From Bacillota bacterium (lineage in GTDB: Bacteria; Bacillota; Clostridia; Lachnospirales; Lachnospiraceae), in NCBI GenBank assembly GCA_023411225.1, contig JAEYPA010000028.1, positions 1 through 39,979 of the forward strand: DNA of 39,979 nt, in the 5' to 3' direction. The notes under the pieces are model-generated. The model searched no databases and was not told the origin of the DNA. It saw only the letters and a list, made by a program, of their open reading frames with translations. The translations under genes and the position numbers were made by a program. Of the stretch, positions 7,909 to 15,652 are shown piece after piece (position 1 is the stretch's first letter; every line of letters begins with the position of its first letter).

Positions 7909-8260
7909 TGTTTATTATCAAAGTATTGTATTACAAATTGACCGATTAAATATTCCACATCAGTTATGTCCTTATCTCTTGTTTTATCTATTCAACCTTC
8001 TTCGAATGAAATCGTGTTAGTCCACTCATATATTTTAATCCCATAACGTAATGGATATAATCTTTTTATCTCATTTGCATCAAAATTATCTTCAGAAAGA
8101 TTTGTAATAGATACGTGTCTATAAATCTGAACTATCAGAAGCCATTAGTCTATTTCCTTTATATGTTTTAAATATATTGTTAAAAGAATTGGTAAACTCA
8201 TGAAATAGGAATTCAAATGATGTTGGTAGTATCTGAGGCTTGTGTTGTTTGATATTAGTA
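7907..8260 (-). pseudogene. decayed IS4-family transposase remnant
   Basis: Reading the minus strand recovers two blocks that match IS4-family transposases in order. The first (8259-8119) reads ...KQHKPQILPTSFEFLFHEF... then TYKGNRLMASDSSDL, corresponding to the KGYxLIAxDGSDL region with the first catalytic Asp. It ends at TAG. The second (8120-7992) reads ITNLSEDNFDANEIKRLYPLRYGI, corresponding to the ITNL...EIKxLYxxRWGIE (YREK) region, and ends at TGA. The central part, about 150-250 residues in intact relatives, is missing. A third open stretch (TDVEYLIGQF) may be the C-terminus. Two in-frame stops, a frame change and a large deletion make it nonfunctional. I did not find terminal inverted repeats. 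Confidence 0.75.
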
Positions 8261-8311
8261 TAACAAAGTATAGTTACCAATAGAGATAATTAGGAAATGT
8301 ATAAAATAGCT

Positions 8312-8399
8312 AATTTAATTTAATTAAATTAAATTTGATATAACATATTGACAAATAAACCTTATATATCTATAATTAAATTAAATTAATTAAATTAAA
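8312..8399. promoter_or_regulatory. AT-rich palindromic operator candidates flanking the aldolase promoter
   Basis: Bases 8312-8335 are a perfect 24-bp palindrome built only from A and T (units AATTTAATTTAA / TTAAATTAAATT). The 14-mer TTAATTAAATTAAA occurs at 8320-8333 and again at 8386-8399, 66 bases apart, on either side of the promoter. Similar AATTAATT pairs lie before the ROK gene. Inference: binding sites for the ROK regulator encoded at 21829. Confidence 0.45.
8348..8376 (+). promoter_or_regulatory. consensus sigma-A promoter of the sugar operon
   Basis: TTGACA (8348-8353), 17-base spacer, TATAAT (8371-8376): a perfect match to the housekeeping consensus, with A/T-rich DNA upstream that can act as an UP element. 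Such a strong promoter in a catabolic operon implies tight repression. Confidence 0.85.
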
Positions 8400-8424
8400 A
8401 CAAGAGAATGAAAGGAGTATTTAT

Positions 8425-9285
8425 ATGGCATTAGTCACAATGAGTGAAGTACTAAAAGAATCTATTGAAGGAAAATATGCAGTTGGTGCATTTGATACCA
8501 TCGATAAGATTACAACAGATGCAATTATAAGTGCAGCAGAAAAGAAAGGTGTTCCAGTTATACTGATGGTTGTTCCACCTTGCGTAGATGGACCAGCTGC
8601 GGATGATTTTATGAGTTATTGTGTTGACCGTTGTAGGAAAGCATCTATTCCAGTTGCTTTACATTTAGATCATGCACCAACCTATGAATTTATAGTTAAA
8701 GGAATTCATCATGGATGTACATCAGTTATGTTTGATGGATCATCTCTTCCATATGAGGAAAATGTAAGAATTACAAAACAGGTTGTAGAGCTTGCACATA
8801 CCTGTGGGGTAACGGTAGAGGCTGAAATTGGCCACGTTGCAGGACATGAAGGAAATATGTTGGATGGTAATGTCGCAGATCCTAGTTGCTACACTACAGT
8901 AGAAGAAGCGCTTCAGTTTTACAAAGATACCAATGTTGACTGTCTTGCAGTTGCAATCGGTACAGTACATGGTGTTTATAAAGGAGAACCAAAGCTCGAT
9001 CTTGAAAGATTGCAGGCAATTAGAGATGAATTACCTATACCAGTAGTTATCCATGGTGGATCCGGACTTGTTGAGAAGGATTACAAGGATATGGTAGCAC
9101 ATGGTGCTAATAAGATTAACTTCTTCACTGCAATGACGTTGGAAGGTGCAAAAGCTGTTAAGGATCTAGTTGATACAGGCAACAAATTTACTTATACAGA
9201 TGTTATTTTTGCAGGAATGAAAGCAGAAGAAGAAATCGTAAGTAAACATATTGATATATTTGGTACTAAGCCATTATCCAAATAG
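8425..9285 (+). CDS. class II (zinc) ketose-bisphosphate aldolase
   Basis: Cleaves a ketose phosphate to dihydroxyacetone phosphate and an aldehyde. Family hallmarks: HLDHA (80-84, with catalytic Asp82 and zinc ligand His83), zinc ligands His182 in GTVHG and His210 in VIHGGSG, plus the DGSS, VEAEIGHVAG and INFFTA motifs of the GatY/FbaA/KbaY group. At 286 residues it is the size of tagatose- or fructose-bisphosphate aldolases of sugar operons. The start has AAAGGAG at the proper distance. As first gene after the strong promoter at 8348, it most likely performs the last, carbon-splitting step of the pathway encoded downstream. Which ketose phosphate it uses cannot be told from motifs. Confidence 0.88.
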   Translation: MALVTMSEVLKESIEGKYAVGAFDTIDKITTDAIISAAEKKGVPVILMVVPPCVDGPAADDFMSYCVDRCRKASIPVALHLDHAPTYEFIVKGIHHGCTSVMFDGSSLPYEENVRITKQVVELAHTCGVTVEAEIGHVAGHEGNMLDGNVADPSCYTTVEEALQFYKDTNVDCLAVAIGTVHGVYKGEPKLDLERLQAIRDELPIPVVIHGGSGLVEKDYKDMVAHGANKINFFTAMTLEGAKAVKDLVDTGNKFTYTDVIFAGMKAEEEIVSKHIDIFGTKPLSK

Positions 9286-9334
9286 TACATACTAAAAAGC
9301 AAATTATTAATTCTATATAAAGGATAATTTGAAA

Positions 9335-9440
9335 CCTAGCCAACAGCCAATAGAATAAAGATGCCATGACAGTATTGATTTCTCCTCCCTTTCTTGAATA
9401 CACGTAACGCAACATGGTAACATGGCATCTAGGCTAGAGG
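9335..9440. repeat. long imperfect inverted repeat between aldolase and binding-protein genes
   Basis: AGATGCCATG (9359-9368) pairs with CATGGCATCT (9421-9430). Just outside, CTAGCC (9336-9341) pairs with GGCTAG (9432-9437). The arrangement is asymmetric (17 unpaired bases on the left, one on the right). A direct repeat ACATGG lies inside at about 9412-9425. No T run follows, so it is not a plain terminator. It may be a structured leader, an mRNA processing site or a relic. Confidence 0.4.
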
Positions 9441-9521
9441 CAAATGTAATACCTAGTAACCTAAAAATCGCCCCGCTTAATGTTTTTTATTGTAGAAACA
9501 AAAAAGTATATTAAACATGGA

Positions 9522-9544
9522 GTTTGTCAACACATGTGACAAAC
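9522..9544. promoter_or_regulatory. 23-bp dyad operator candidate upstream of the binding-protein gene
   Basis: GTTTGTCA (9522-9529) and TGACAAAC (9537-9544) form a perfect 8-bp inverted repeat with a 7-base centre. A weak -10 (TATATT, 9507-9512) just upstream would place the dyad in the early transcribed region, a normal repressor position. Confidence 0.45.
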
Positions 9545-9562
9545 AGGGGGGTTTTATAAATG

Positions 9563-9589
9563 AATCAGGTCAGTACGTAAGACTTGATT
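9563..9589 (+). other. stem-loop in the leader of the binding-protein gene
   Basis: AATCAGGTC (9563-9571) pairs with GACTTGATT (9581-9589), one G-U pair and a 9-base loop. A six-codon frame (ATG 9560, MNQVST, stop) with AGGGGGG upstream runs into this stem. A leader-peptide role is only speculation. Confidence 0.3.
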
Positions 9590-9622
9590 TGCAAAAGATA
9601 AACAATTTTATAGGAGGTACAT

Positions 9623-10828
9623 ATGAAAAGACGTATTATTAGTGTAATTGTATGTGTGGCAATGTTGGCATCTTTGTTGGCAGGTTGCAGCAGCAACTCT
9701 TCTAACAACAAATCAACTCCAAAGGCATCATCAGACGCAGCAAAACAAACAGAAGCAGCAACTAAAACAGATGATGCAAATCAAGGCGGAGAACCTAATA
9801 CTTCAGCTGGTGCATTTGATGATTTCACAAGACCTGCTATCAAAGCAGAAGGTAAGTTGACAGTTGCTTGTATCCATCCAAAGCCAGAGGTTGAATCCCA
9901 GAAGAGATCTATCTTACAGTGTGAACTAGAATGTAAGAACAGAGGATGGACTTTCCAGGACGTTGTTTATAATGCAGACTCTGAATGGGCTGACTTATTT
10001 AAGAACTTAGTAAATCAGGGCGTTGATGCTATTATCCTTGGTTCTACAGAATCCATGGAAGCAAAAGTTGATATCATTAAAGAAGCTAGAAATAAAGGTA
10101 TCGGTGTTTACAGTAATGATAATCAGGTTGTTCCTGGCGTTATCATGAACTCAACAATGCCTAACGGCGCTGCAGCAATGAGCTTAATCTATAAAATTGG
10201 TAATGATATTGGATGGTCCGGTAAGTTAGGATTTGCAACAATCGAATCCATCCAAGTACATAATGAAAGAATTAAACCTATCCAGGATATCTGTAATATT
10301 TATGCTAACCTTGAAGTACTTGATACTGTAGACTCCGCAGCAGGTGGCAACGACCCAGCAACATATGTATCTGATAGTGCAAAAGCTTGGTTCCAGAAAT
10401 ATAACAAAGATCTTACCGGTGCAATTGGTTCTTGTGACTTCCTTGCAATGCCTATTGCAGAAGCAGCAGAGCAGAACAAAGACCTTGTAAATGAGAACTT
10501 CTTTGTAGCAGGTATTGATGGTGGTTCTGATGCTTGGAGTTATATTCGTAGCGGTGGTTACTTTAAATATAGCTACGCACAGCCATTTGAAATGTTCACC
10601 CATAAGGTATTTGAAGCAATTAATGATATCCAGGTAAAAGGCTTAAATCCTGGAGATGAGGGATGCATTTTATCTAAAGTTGGTGAAGTACTATTTACAG
10701 AAGGACTTGTTGTTAGCAAGGATAATGTTCCGGCAGTAGGGGCTAATATTAATAGTATCTTTGATTACTACACGGAAGATGCTAATGAATGGTACAACTG
10801 GCCAGATACTTATACAGTAAGTGAGTAG
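9623..10828 (+). CDS. sugar ABC transporter substrate-binding lipoprotein
   Basis: An extracellular binding protein of the periplasmic-binding type I fold (ribose/galactose class, Peripla_BP_4). A lipoprotein signal peptide (charged MKRR, hydrophobic core, lipobox LAGC with Cys22) is followed by a Ser/Asn/Thr-rich tether to about residue 65. The ligand-binding lobes begin near residue 80 (GKLTVACIHP), with the typical LVNQGVDAIILG strand-helix. AGGAGG sets the start. It is the first of four transporter genes. A hairpin between it and the ATPase gene probably lets this subunit be made in excess. The ligand is unknown; relatives bind pentoses, hexoses, polyols and inositol. Confidence 0.88.
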   Translation: MKRRIISVIVCVAMLASLLAGCSSNSSNNKSTPKASSDAAKQTEAATKTDDANQGGEPNTSAGAFDDFTRPAIKAEGKLTVACIHPKPEVESQKRSILQCELECKNRGWTFQDVVYNADSEWADLFKNLVNQGVDAIILGSTESMEAKVDIIKEARNKGIGVYSNDNQVVPGVIMNSTMPNGAAAMSLIYKIGNDIGWSGKLGFATIESIQVHNERIKPIQDICNIYANLEVLDTVDSAAGGNDPATYVSDSAKAWFQKYNKDLTGAIGSCDFLAMPIAEAAEQNKDLVNENFFVAGIDGGSDAWSYIRSGGYFKYSYAQPFEMFTHKVFEAINDIQVKGLNPGDEGCILSKVGEVLFTEGLVVSKDNVPAVGANINSIFDYYTEDANEWYNWPDTYTVSE

Positions 10829-10871
10829 TTACGAGCTAAAGTAGAATCATAAAACAGTTTAGAAAGAAGGA

Positions 10872-10905
10872 ATGGGGATGTCACTTTTAAAAAGGATGTC
10901 CCCAT
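10872..10905 (+). other. intercistronic stem-loop
   Basis: ATGGGGA (10872-10878) pairs with TCCCCAT (10899-10905), with no proper T run after it. A hairpin here, between binding-protein and ATPase genes, commonly stabilises the upstream mRNA and reduces read-through. Confidence 0.55.
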
Positions 10906-10931
10906 CTCTTGAATAAAACGAGGTGATGGAT

Positions 10932-12458
10932 GTGACTAATAGTATTCCGCTGTTAAGTGTTAAAGGAGTTACAAAGAGATTTACAGGAATAACAGCCGTT
11001 GATCATGTGGATATTGATGTAAATCCAAACGAAATACATGCTCTTATTGGTGAAAATGGAGCAGGGAAAAGTACATTATGTAAGATGTTAACTGGTGCCT
11101 ATAGTATTGATGAAGGGCACATTGAAATAAATGGCGAAAAAGTGGATTTCAAAGGTCCTGCAGACTCTATGGCAGCAGGAATCAACATGGTGTATCAGGA
11201 AAGAAACTTAATTGGATATATGACAGCCGCACAGAATATAAGCCTTGGAGCTGAATTGATGAAAGGTATTATCATTGATCAGAAGGCGATTATGAAGCGT
11301 GCAGAAAAAGTAAGAGAACATCTGGGAGTAGATGTTCCACTAGATGTCCCAGTTGAAAAACTTGGTGCTGGTGCTCAGCAACTAGTGGAAATCATGAGAG
11401 CTGGGTCTACCAATCCTAAGCTTTTAATTCTAGATGAGCCTACAGCATCTCTTGGTGAAGGCGAGATTGAGCCATTTTTGGCGTTTGTAAAGAGATTATC
11501 AACAGATATGAATATCTCTGTCATCTATATTACACATAAGTTAGAAGAGATTTTTGCAATCGCGGATAAAGTAACTGTTATGGCAGATGGAAAGAAGACC
11601 ATGACAGCTAATATTGCAGAGATAACACAGGATGAATGTGTGCGAGCAATGATTCGTAGTGAGAAAATAAAGAATGTAGATGTTCCAACAAAGGATTATA
11701 AGGAATTAGAAAAACATAAAATCTTAGAAGTTAAGGAATTGACTTATGACGGAAAACATCATGATACTGATTTTTATGTTTGTAAAGGAGAAGTAGTTGG
11801 ATTCTATGGATTAGTTGGTTCAGGACGTACCGAGACCATGGAGGTTATATCTGGAATAAGAATGAGTAGTAAAAAGGAATTCATATTTGATGGAGAGAAA
11901 ATCACAAATGGTGATAGCTATAAGATGATACAAAAGGGTATGATTCTTACCCCTGAATTACGTATCAATGGTATCTTCCCATCTCTAAACCTTGTAGAAA
12001 ATGTATGTACTCTGTTTGTACGAAAATTTGCTACTAAATTAATGATGATAAAAAATAAAGAAAGCAGAAAATTCACAGAAGAAGTATTAAAGAAAAATGG
12101 GACCAAATATGCTAGTAAGAATCAGCTGATATCTGAATTATCTGGTGGTAATATGCAAAAAATCATCATTGGACGTTCTGTAGAAGTTGACAACCTGAAA
12201 TTACTTACTGTAGATGAACCTACAGCCGGTTTGGATCTTGGTGCTAAAAGTGAAATCTACTTAAAAATTCGTAATTTAGCAGATAACTTAGATAAAAGTG
12301 TAGTATTCATTTCCTCGGAGTTAGAAGAGCTAATGAAGGTATGCGATAGAATGTATTTATTCTATGCAGGAAATGTCGTAAAAGAATTAAAGAGAGAAGA
12401 ATTTGATAAAGAAACAATCTTAGGTTATGCATTAGGAGGTGTTGGCAATGGCAAATAA
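10932..12458 (+). CDS. sugar ABC transporter ATP-binding protein, double-ATPase (RbsA/MglA type)
   Basis: A duplicated ABC ATPase (about 508 residues) that drives the transporter from the cytoplasm. The first half is complete: Walker A GENGAGKST (about 40-48), signature LGAGAQQL and Walker B LLILDEPTA. The second half has the degenerate Walker A GLVGSGRTE usual in this family, a proper LSGGNMQK signature and LLTVDEPTAGLD. Start choice: GAGGTGAT (10920-10927) is an eight-base match to the anti-Shine-Dalgarno, and the GTG at 10932 is at the right distance. The ATG at 10926 and GTG at 10923 lie inside that ribosome site and are less likely. The end overlaps the next permease by 11 bases. Confidence 0.9.
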   Translation: MTNSIPLLSVKGVTKRFTGITAVDHVDIDVNPNEIHALIGENGAGKSTLCKMLTGAYSIDEGHIEINGEKVDFKGPADSMAAGINMVYQERNLIGYMTAAQNISLGAELMKGIIIDQKAIMKRAEKVREHLGVDVPLDVPVEKLGAGAQQLVEIMRAGSTNPKLLILDEPTASLGEGEIEPFLAFVKRLSTDMNISVIYITHKLEEIFAIADKVTVMADGKKTMTANIAEITQDECVRAMIRSEKIKNVDVPTKDYKELEKHKILEVKELTYDGKHHDTDFYVCKGEVVGFYGLVGSGRTETMEVISGIRMSSKKEFIFDGEKITNGDSYKMIQKGMILTPELRINGIFPSLNLVENVCTLFVRKFATKLMMIKNKESRKFTEEVLKKNGTKYASKNQLISELSGGNMQKIIIGRSVEVDNLKLLTVDEPTAGLDLGAKSEIYLKIRNLADNLDKSVVFISSELEELMKVCDRMYLFYAGNVVKELKREEFDKETILGYALGGVGNGK

Positions 12459-13359
12459 TGAAGTGGCAGCAACTAAGAAGAAACACAAGGTTGGGGAGTC
12501 TATAACAAAGTATTTTCTGTTAATTGCCGATGTACTTCTAATTATTGTGTTTGGATTAATTAGGCCAGGATTTTTACAAGTTAGTAATTTATTAGATATT
12601 CTATCAACCTCTGCACTAGTTGGAACAATAGGCCTTGGCGCCAGTATTGTCATGACAGTTGGTGAGATGAACTTTGGTGTAGGCGCAGAAGCTACCTTGA
12701 CTGCTTCTATCTTGGGATTTGTATTAGGAAAAGGTAATGTGTCTGTCTATGTCATAGGTGTATTGATTGCATTATTATTTGTTTGCCTAATTGGTGTCAT
12801 TGACTCCTGGTTAGGCGTTATTGTTGGAGTTCCAGCATTTATTGCCACATTGGCACTTTCTAAAATTAACGATGGTTTTGTCAATATACTGACAGAAGGT
12901 AAGACGATGTTTTATAGTAACTGGCCAGATTCATTTAAATGGTTAGGACAAGGCTATATTGGACCAATTCCAGTTATGGCAGTAGCTTTTGTTATTATTG
13001 CATTATTGCTTTGGTTCTTAATGGATAAGACAAAATTAGGATCTAATATTCAGGCAGTAGGTGCTAATGCTAGCTGTTGTAAACAGGTTGGTATCAATGT
13101 AAAGAAAATCAAGATTATTGCATTTATACTCTGTTCTTTAGTATGCGGTATCGGTGGCATTATGGCTTCTTCCAAGACCAATAACGTTACCAATACACTT
13201 GGAAGCGGAATCATGATGGACGCCATGGCAGCTGCGATGTTAGGAGCAACCTTCTTAAGACCAGGTAGATTTAATGTACAGGGAACAGTGGTAGCAGCAG
13301 TATTAACAGCAATGGTATTACATTCTGTTCTTATCCTGACTATATTCAAGATGTTGTAA
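12448..13359 (+). CDS. sugar ABC transporter permease (RbsC type), C-terminus frame-disrupted
   Basis: An inner-membrane permease of the branched-chain/ribose class (BPD_transp_2) with about eight to ten hydrophobic helices and the motif GIGGIMASS near residue 235. ATG 12448 is used because AGGAGG (12434-12439) is eight bases upstream; an in-frame GTG at 12439 overlaps that site. The frame ends at 13359 with an atypical tail after GTVVAAVLTA. The expected family ending (NGITF..., YIQDVVNGIILLIAVGYIAM) continues in another frame to a stop at 13437-13439, directly on the ribosome site of the next gene. The gene thus carries a small deletion or sequencing error near 13310. If real, it loses the last helix and the transporter may be impaired. 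Confidence 0.85.
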   Translation: MANNEVAATKKKHKVGESITKYFLLIADVLLIIVFGLIRPGFLQVSNLLDILSTSALVGTIGLGASIVMTVGEMNFGVGAEATLTASILGFVLGKGNVSVYVIGVLIALLFVCLIGVIDSWLGVIVGVPAFIATLALSKINDGFVNILTEGKTMFYSNWPDSFKWLGQGYIGPIPVMAVAFVIIALLLWFLMDKTKLGSNIQAVGANASCCKQVGINVKKIKIIAFILCSLVCGIGGIMASSKTNNVTNTLGSGIMMDAMAAAMLGATFLRPGRFNVQGTVVAAVLTAMVLHSVLILTIFKML

Positions 13360-13439
13360 ACGGAATTATCTTACTTATTGCAGTAGGATATATTGCAATG
13401 ACAAGAAAAGAAGGTCTTCCTTCTGTGAAGATGGGATAG
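13311..13439 (+). pseudogene. out-of-frame C-terminal part of the first permease
   Basis: Bases 13311-13439 read 42 codons beginning NGITFCSYPDYIQDVV and ending at TAG. This aligns with NNGMTLIGATTWQQYIV near the end of the second permease, so it is the true C-terminus of the preceding gene. Compared with the second permease about three residues are also absent at the junction. I see no slippery heptamer, so programmed frameshifting is unlikely. Short AATGGTA-like sequence at the junction would fit deletion between direct repeats. Confidence 0.75.
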
Positions 13440-13450
13440 GAGGAGCAAAA

Positions 13451-14422
13451 ATGGGAAAAGTTAAAGCAAAAAAGAGTAGTTCATTCTTCGTTAAATACGC
13501 ATTGCTATTATTTACTATTATAGTAGGGGTAGTTTTTGCAGTGTTACAACCAACCTTTTTGTCATTGGGTAACATCATGAACATCATTGGATCCACCGTT
13601 GTCCTCTGCATCGCCAGTTTAGGTCTTTCTCTGGTCATGATCACAGGTGAAATCGATTTTGCCTGCGGTTCAGAGTTGGCAGCAGGTGCCTGTATCCTTG
13701 CGGTTTTAGCTAAATCCGGTATAAATTATTGGTTGGCTATGATTATTGGATTGGTTTTCTGTGCTTTAGTTGGCGTTTTAAATGGAGTTTTACATACAAG
13801 AATGGGTATTCCTGGATTCATTGCAACAATGGGTGTTTCCTTTATCCTAGATGGCTTTAATAAGATGATTACCGGTAGTAGTCGTGTATTCTCATCTACT
13901 TGGGGATCTGTGTTTGTAGCAATTGGGCAGAAAAAGATTGCCGGGGTCATTCCGATATCTGTACTCATATTGATAGTAATTTCAGCAGTCATACTAATTT
14001 ATACAGAAGGTATGACAAATGGTAGAAAGTTGTATGCAGTTGGATCTAACAGTAATGCATGTAAGTACATTGGTATTGATGCCAGAAAAGAAAAGATGAA
14101 AGCATTCATAATTAGTGCCGTACTCTGCGGTTTAGCAGGTATGATTAACTCCTCACAGTTAAATGCAGCAAGCCCATATCTAGGAGCAACTACCTTAGTT
14201 AACTTGCTGACTATGTTAATGTTAGGTGCAACCTTCTATAGAATTGGTGTATTTAATGTATTTGGTACCATCGTTGGTGCATTGTTAGTAAACATTATTA
14301 ATAATGGTATGACTTTAATTGGAGCAACAACCTGGCAGCAGTATATTGTACAGGGTGGAGTAATGCTTGGAGCGGTAACCTTAGTTACCATTTTAAAGAT
14401 TCGTGCCAGCAAGATGAATTAA
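13451..14422 (+). CDS. sugar ABC transporter permease (RbsC type), second copy
   Basis: The second membrane subunit of the same importer, 323 residues with about ten hydrophobic segments. It shares the family landmarks with its neighbour: GEIDFACGSELA in the early part, GIPGFIATMGVSFILDG, and YAVGSNSNACKYIGID followed by CGLAGMINSSQL. Two different permease genes suggest a heterodimeric channel, whereas ribose systems usually have one RbsC. AGGAGG (13438-13443) is seven bases before the ATG and overlaps the stop of the intact form of the first permease, so the two were translationally coupled. Confidence 0.9.
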   Translation: MGKVKAKKSSSFFVKYALLLFTIIVGVVFAVLQPTFLSLGNIMNIIGSTVVLCIASLGLSLVMITGEIDFACGSELAAGACILAVLAKSGINYWLAMIIGLVFCALVGVLNGVLHTRMGIPGFIATMGVSFILDGFNKMITGSSRVFSSTWGSVFVAIGQKKIAGVIPISVLILIVISAVILIYTEGMTNGRKLYAVGSNSNACKYIGIDARKEKMKAFIISAVLCGLAGMINSSQLNAASPYLGATTLVNLLTMLMLGATFYRIGVFNVFGTIVGALLVNIINNGMTLIGATTWQQYIVQGGVMLGAVTLVTILKIRASKMN

Positions 14423-14445
14423 TAGATTAAGGAGGCAATAAAGAA

Positions 14446-15621
14446 ATGGCTGAAAAAATGGGTAAATTAGCAGTTAACACTGGTTGTTATTCTATGGAAG
14501 TAAAAGAGTATCCAGTTCCAGAGGCTAAAGAAGATGGAGCCGTAATTAAGATTGAGACATTCTGTATTTGTGGTAGTGACCAACATTTTGTTAAATTACC
14601 AGGTACTCATGCTCCAGGTGTTGAAGGACATGAGTTTATGGGTAAGATCATTTCCCTTGGGGCAAAGGCAAATGAGACCATCCACTGTTATGGTGGAGAC
14701 CTTAAGGTTGGAGATAGAATCGTAGTTTATCCTCATATTACCTGTGGCAAATGCGATAGTTGTATGACTTATGGTGATGGCGTTTGCGGTGTATGTGAGA
14801 AAGACTTTATCTATGGTGGTGTATTTGATCAGGATACAGAGATGTTAAACCATGATGCTGAGAAATGGCCTCATTTCAAAGGCGGATTTGGTGAGTATTG
14901 TTACATCTTCCCAGGCACCTATGTATGGAAGGTTCCAGATGACATGCCAAGTCAGATTGCAGCTTTATTGGATCCATGTGCAGTAGCCATGAGAGCAGTT
15001 GAACAGACCATGACAGCTGTTGGTGGTACAGGAGAAGGTTTCAGCCTTAGCTCCCGCTGCTTAGTTGTAGGTGCCGGTGCAATTGGTATCATGACTGCAA
15101 TGATTTTAAAAGAAATGGGTGCACAGCAGGTTATTATTACTGATTTTGTTGATAAGAAGCTGGAATATGCGAAAGACATTGCGAAGGTAGATATTGCTCT
15201 TAATACCTCTAAGCTGACTACAGAAGAAAGAATTGCTAAGATCTATGAATTGACAGAGGGTGGCGCTAATATCGTAATCAACTGTGCAAATCATCCATCC
15301 TCCTGTATTGAAGGTATGCAGATGGTAAGAAAGCTTGGTACCTATGTAGAAGTAGGTAATGCGATTGACTTTGGTAGAGGAATTATGTCTGAGCTTAACA
15401 TTGCTAAGGTTATATTTGAGAAAAATGCTCATATTACAAGTGTTGTAGCCAATACTCCAGCTTGCTTCGACAGAGCATTCAAATTCTTACAAAGATATAA
15501 AGAACTTCCATTTGATAGATTAATTACACATCCATTTACAAGTCTGGATGAGATTATTCCAGTAATGAAGAAAATGGGAGATACTGATTTTATTAAAGGT
15601 GCTTGTACTTTTACAGATTAA
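14446..15621 (+). CDS. zinc-dependent alcohol (polyol) dehydrogenase
   Basis: A medium-chain dehydrogenase that oxidises a sugar alcohol or secondary alcohol with NAD(P). Catalytic zinc ligands appear as Cys42 in CGSD and His62-Glu63 in GHEFMG. Structural-zinc cysteines appear as Cys100, 103, 106 and 114 in the CGKCDSC...VCGVC segment. The Rossmann motif GAGAIG lies near residue 205. It is slightly longer (391) than typical sorbitol or threonine dehydrogenases because of inserts around 75-85 and 117-140. AGGAGG precedes the ATG. In context it is likely to oxidise the imported polyol, or a sugar carbon, before phosphorylation; the substrate is unknown. Confidence 0.85.
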   Translation: MAEKMGKLAVNTGCYSMEVKEYPVPEAKEDGAVIKIETFCICGSDQHFVKLPGTHAPGVEGHEFMGKIISLGAKANETIHCYGGDLKVGDRIVVYPHITCGKCDSCMTYGDGVCGVCEKDFIYGGVFDQDTEMLNHDAEKWPHFKGGFGEYCYIFPGTYVWKVPDDMPSQIAALLDPCAVAMRAVEQTMTAVGGTGEGFSLSSRCLVVGAGAIGIMTAMILKEMGAQQVIITDFVDKKLEYAKDIAKVDIALNTSKLTTEERIAKIYELTEGGANIVINCANHPSSCIEGMQMVRKLGTYVEVGNAIDFGRGIMSELNIAKVIFEKNAHITSVVANTPACFDRAFKFLQRYKELPFDRLITHPFTSLDEIIPVMKKMGDTDFIKGACTFTD

Positions 15622-15652
15622 TTAATAGAAGCAGTAAGAAAGGAGATTTAAA

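Noticed and set aside
8312..8399. AT-rich repeats as a replication origin or CRISPR
   Set aside because: No DnaA boxes, no spacers; the repeats are centred on a promoter, so operator sites explain them better.
13300..13345. Programmed -1 frameshift in the permease gene
   Set aside because: No slippery heptamer and no downstream structure; about three residues also seem missing, so a deletion or sequencing error is simpler.
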